Shown in pieces: positions 5,385 through 7,406 of a stretch of DNA of 7,406 bases (its first letter is position 1; every line of letters begins with the position of its first letter). The position numbers and the translations under genes were made by a program. Below the pieces are notes generated by a model. That model searched no databases. It saw only the letters and a list, made by a program, of their open reading frames with translations, and was not told the origin of the DNA. This stretch comes from Actinomycetota bacterium (GTDB taxonomy: Bacteria; Actinomycetota; Thermoleophilia; Gaiellales; Gaiellaceae): the NCBI GenBank assembly GCA_013813345.1, contig JACCRW010000197.1:1-7406 (forward strand). Direction: 5' to 3'.

Positions 5385-5939
5385 ATGACGATTGGCGTCC
5401 TCGCCCTCCAGGGGAACTTCCGCGAGCACGCGGCGATGCTGCGCCGGCTCGGAGCGGACGTCGTCGAGGTGCGCCTGCCCGAGCAGATCGACGGGCTCGA
5501 CGGGCTCGTGATCCCAGGCGGCGAGTCGACGGCGATCGCGCGCTTGATGCGCCTCTACGGGCTCGAGGAGCCGATCCGCCGCTTCGAGCAGCCGATCTTC
5601 GGCACGTGTGCCGGGATGATCCTGCTCGACCGGGCTCATCTCGGCCTCGTCGACCTCGAGGTCGACCGGAACGCCTACGGCCGCCAGCTCGCGAGCTTCG
5701 AGGCCGACCTGGAGCTTGCCGGCGACGGCGAGCCGCTGCGCGGCGTCTTCATCCGGGCGCCGCGGGTGGCAGACCACGGCCCGGACGTCGAAGTCCTCGC
5801 CGAGCACGCGGGCGAGCCGGTCCTGCTCCGTGACGGCCGGATCCTCGTCGCCTCGTTCCATCCGGAGCTGATCGGCGACACGCGTGTGCACGAGAGGTTT
5901 CTGGAGCTGGTCAGAGAGGAGTCGCATGTCGGGGCATAG
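5385..5939 (+). CDS. pdxT: Pyridoxal 5'-phosphate synthase, glutaminase subunit PdxT
   Basis: PdxT (SNO/Pdx2) is a class I glutamine amidotransferase that hydrolyses glutamine and channels ammonia to PdxS in a 12+12 complex. The product has 184 residues. The triad is complete: C75 in GTCAGM (nucleophile), H159 and E161 in SFHPEL. PGGES (44-48) forms the oxyanion region, and RNAYGRQ (95-101) and GVFIRAPR (120-127) are family signatures. Compared with the Bacillus protein, the loop after GTCAGMILL is about seven residues shorter, going almost directly into HLGLVDLEV. The ATG gives the standard MTIGVLALQG start; an in-frame upstream extension to 5283 would run back through the 23-bp element and into the ankyrin gene, so it is not used. 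The last 14 bases overlap yebC. The pairing with PdxS at a distance implies both are still expressed in balance, which is not shown here. Confidence 0.96.
   Translation: MTIGVLALQGNFREHAAMLRRLGADVVEVRLPEQIDGLDGLVIPGGESTAIARLMRLYGLEEPIRRFEQPIFGTCAGMILLDRAHLGLVDLEVDRNAYGRQLASFEADLELAGDGEPLRGVFIRAPRVADHGPDVEVLAEHAGEPVLLRDGRILVASFHPELIGDTRVHERFLELVREESHVGA
5914..5922 (+). promoter_or_regulatory. Ribosome binding site of yebC inside pdxT
   Basis: GAGAGGAGT ends three bases before the ATG at 5926 and lies within the last codons of pdxT. It selects this ATG, which gives the universal MSGHSKW start, over an in-frame ATG at 5884. It suggests that yebC is co-transcribed with pdxT. Confidence 0.75.
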
Positions 5940-6681
5940 CAAGTGGTCGACGATCAAGCACAAGAAGGGCGCGGCAGATGCGAAACGCGGCCAGCTCTTC
6001 ACGAAGCTCTCGAAGGCGATCATCGTCGCGGCGAAGGAAGGTGGGCCTGATCCAGGCGCCAACCTCTCGCTCCAAAACGCGATCGAGAAGGCGCGGTCCT
6101 ACTCGATGCCGAAGGACAACATCGAGCGGGCGATCGCCCGAGGCGCGGGCACCGACGCCGACGGCGCCTCCTACGAAACGGTGATTTACGAGGGCTACGG
6201 CCCCGACGGCGTCGCCGTGCTCGTCGAGGCGCTGACCGACAACCGCAACCGCACGGCGTCGGACGTGCGCCATACCTTTGCGAAGAACGGCGGCAACCTG
6301 GGAACCTCGGGCGCAGTCGCCTGGCTGTTCGAGAGGCGAGGGGTGGTGCTCGTGGACGCGGAGACCGTCGATGAGGACGAGCTCGTGCTCGCCGCTGCCG
6401 AGGGGGGCGCGGACGATGTCGAGCGCGACGGCTCCACCTTCGTCGTCTCGTCGGCCCCCGAGAGCCTCGCCACGGTGCGCGAGGCGGTGCAGGCAGCCGG
6501 GATCGAGATCCAGTCGGCCGAGCTGACGATGATCCCGAAGACGACCGTCGAGGTGGCCGAGGAGGTCTCCGCGAGGAAGCTGATTCGGCTGATCGAGGCG
6601 CTCGAGGACAACGACGATGTCCAGGAGGTGTCGGCCAACTTCGACATTCCCGAGCAGGTTCTGGAGGCCGTCGCCGGGTAG
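5926..6681 (+). CDS. yebC: YebC/TACO1 family protein
   Basis: The product has 251 residues, full family length. The signature start MSGHSKWSTIKHKKGAADAK is intact, followed by FTKLSKAIIVAAKEGG (25-40), MPKDNIERAI (60-69) and YEGYGPDGVAVLVEALTDNRNRT (about 88-110). GNLGTSGAVAWLFERRGVV (about 121-139) leads into the C-terminal acidic domains, ending with NFDIPEQVLEAVAG. Older annotation calls the family a transcriptional regulator. More recent work on TACO1 and bacterial YebC points to a ribosome-associated role in relieving stalls at proline-rich stretches. Location is cytoplasmic. It overlaps pdxT by 14 bases and precedes ruvC by 33 bases, the usual yebC-ruvC-ruvA neighbourhood. Identity is certain from sequence; the molecular role follows family knowledge only. 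Confidence 0.97.
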   Translation: MSGHSKWSTIKHKKGAADAKRGQLFTKLSKAIIVAAKEGGPDPGANLSLQNAIEKARSYSMPKDNIERAIARGAGTDADGASYETVIYEGYGPDGVAVLVEALTDNRNRTASDVRHTFAKNGGNLGTSGAVAWLFERRGVVLVDAETVDEDELVLAAAEGGADDVERDGSTFVVSSAPESLATVREAVQAAGIEIQSAELTMIPKTTVEVAEEVSARKLIRLIEALEDNDDVQEVSANFDIPEQVLEAVAG

Positions 6682-6702
6682 AGGAACGTCCGACCGGGTG
6701 CC

Positions 6703-6708
6703 TAACCT
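6703..6708 (+). promoter_or_regulatory. -10 box of a leaderless ruvC promoter
   Basis: TAACCT lies six bases before the GTG start of ruvC, in the 33-base gap after yebC. There is no Shine-Dalgarno match between the hexamer and the start; a GAGGAA at 6681-6686 is too far away. Read-through from yebC is also possible. The match to TANNNT is short, so the call rests on position and on the same pattern at pdxS and pdxT. Confidence 0.45.
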
Positions 6709-6714
6709 TTCCTC

Positions 6715-7203
6715 GTGAAGGTTCTCGGCATCGACCCAGGGATAGCTGCGTGCGGGTACGGGATCGTCCACGGAAGCGGCGGCCGGATCAGGCGAGTCGA
6801 CCACGGCTGGTGGCAGACCCCCGCGGCGGAGCGCCCGGAGCTTCGGCTCAAGACGATCTTCGAGGGAGTACAGGCGCTCATTGCGGCGCACGAGCCGGAC
6901 GGCGTCGCGCTGGAAGAGTCGTTCGTCGGTGCCGACGCCCGCATCGCGCTCTCCGTCGGCCAGGCGCGCGGCGCCGTGCTGGTCGCCGCCGCGTGCGCCG
7001 GAGTCGAGTGCGTTGAGTACGCGCCGGCCCGCGTCAAGCAGGCGGTGTGCGGCTACGGCCGCGCCGAGAAGGCGCAGGTGCAGCGGATGGTTCGCGCGAT
7101 CCTCGCGCTGGACGCGCTTCCCACCCCGCATCACGCCGCCGACGCGCTAGCCGTCGCGATCTGCCACGCGCTCGCGCCGCCGCTGCTCAGAGTCGCCGGA
7201 TGA
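6715..7203 (+). CDS. ruvC: Holliday junction resolvase RuvC
   Basis: RuvC is the dimeric endonuclease that cuts Holliday junctions after RuvAB branch migration. The product has 162 residues, a normal length. The RNase H-like active site is visible: D7 in LGIDPG, E67 in VALEESF, and H140 plus D143 in HHAADAL. The third acidic position of the E. coli enzyme (D138) is His here, as in Thermus RuvC, so activity is expected. GQARGAVLVAA (82-92), YAPARVKQAVCGYGRAEKAQVQ (about 102-123) and the ALAVAICHAL helix are typical. The start is GTG, giving MKVLGIDPG directly. ruvA begins 13 bases after the stop, so the two genes are probably one operon, with ruvB expected beyond the window. Confidence 0.97.
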   Translation: MKVLGIDPGIAACGYGIVHGSGGRIRRVDHGWWQTPAAERPELRLKTIFEGVQALIAAHEPDGVALEESFVGADARIALSVGQARGAVLVAAACAGVECVEYAPARVKQAVCGYGRAEKAQVQRMVRAILALDALPTPHHAADALAVAICHALAPPLLRVAG

Positions 7204-7216
7204 ATGGGGTGGCGGA

Positions 7217-7406
7217 ATGATCTCGCGGTTGCGCGGGGCACCGGCCGGACGAAACGCGGACGGCCTCGTCCTGGACGTCAACGGGGTCGGTTACCTCGTC
7301 GCGGCGTCGGCCGCGGCACTCCGCAAGGCCGACGGCGCAGCGGAGGTCGTCGTCGAGACGTATCTCCACGTTCGCGAGGACGCGCTCCAGCTCTACGGTT
7401 TCGTCG
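7217..7406 (+). CDS. ruvA: Holliday junction branch-migration protein RuvA (5' part)
   Basis: RuvA binds four-way junctions as a tetramer and loads the RuvB motor. The window holds 63 codons and runs off the end without a stop. The visible part is the N-terminal OB-fold domain: MISRLRG start, then LVLDVNGVGYLVAAS (about 18-32), and VETYLHVREDALQLYGF (about 46-62), the family's H-x-x-V-R-E-D-x-x-x-L-Y-G-F signature. ATG 7217 is 13 bases after ruvC; a GGGGTGG stretch before it may serve as a weak ribosome binding site. An ATG at 7204 is out of frame. Identity is clear although only about a third of the usual 200 residues is seen. Confidence 0.93.
   Translation, partial: MISRLRGAPAGRNADGLVLDVNGVGYLVAASAAALRKADGAAEVVVETYLHVREDALQLYGFV

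Noticed and set aside
5911..7134. A 407-codon open frame on the minus strand
   Set aside because: It is the shadow of yebC and ruvC, whose identities are certain.

Overview
The window is GC-rich bacterial chromosome with strong G/C preference at third codon positions, GTG and TTG starts, and several genes that appear to lack a 5' untranslated leader. The gene order pdxS – pdxT – yebC – ruvC – ruvA, all on the plus strand, is typical of Actinomycetota. The general look (short leaderless promoters, a small M36-like metallopeptidase, an ankyrin protein with an N-terminal LEQLRKQAKEL module) suggests a deep-branching class such as Thermoleophilia/Gaiellales. That placement is an inference, not a demonstrated identification.

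Layout. Positions 1-885 are the 3' end of a long coiled-coil protein gene of unknown function. Positions 948-1973 encode a small secreted gluzincin metallopeptidase (HEYGH...GEGFGDY), followed by a strong hairpin terminator at about 1981-2035. pdxS (2157-3041) follows. The next 2.3 kb (3042-5384) separates pdxS from pdxT and is the accessory part of the window. It holds a small HTH-like hypothetical gene (3166-3495), a 190-bp array of two 95-bp tandem repeats (3716-3905), a 460-residue ankyrin-repeat protein gene (3947-5329), and three copies of a 23-bp near-palindromic element (3084-3106, 3688-3710 inverted, 5331-5353). The outer copies sit just after pdxS and just before pdxT. pdxT (5385-5939), yebC (5926-6681), ruvC (6715-7203) and the 5' end of ruvA (7217 onward) complete the window.

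How the genes work together. PdxS and PdxT form the PLP synthase: PdxT releases ammonia from glutamine and PdxS builds pyridoxal 5'-phosphate from ribose 5-phosphate and glyceraldehyde 3-phosphate. RuvC and RuvA belong to the Holliday-junction branch-migration and resolution machinery. YebC is a TACO1-family protein now linked to translation. pdxS, pdxT and ruvC each carry a TANNNT -10-like hexamer 6 or 7 bases before the start codon and no convincing Shine-Dalgarno sequence. Each is therefore likely transcribed separately as a leaderless mRNA. yebC overlaps pdxT and has its own good ribosome binding site.

The most interesting part is the repeat-rich insertion between pdxS and pdxT. No complete new defence or mobile system can be demonstrated here, but the 23-bp element and the 95-bp tandem repeat look like members of dispersed non-coding repeat families and deserve a genome-wide search.
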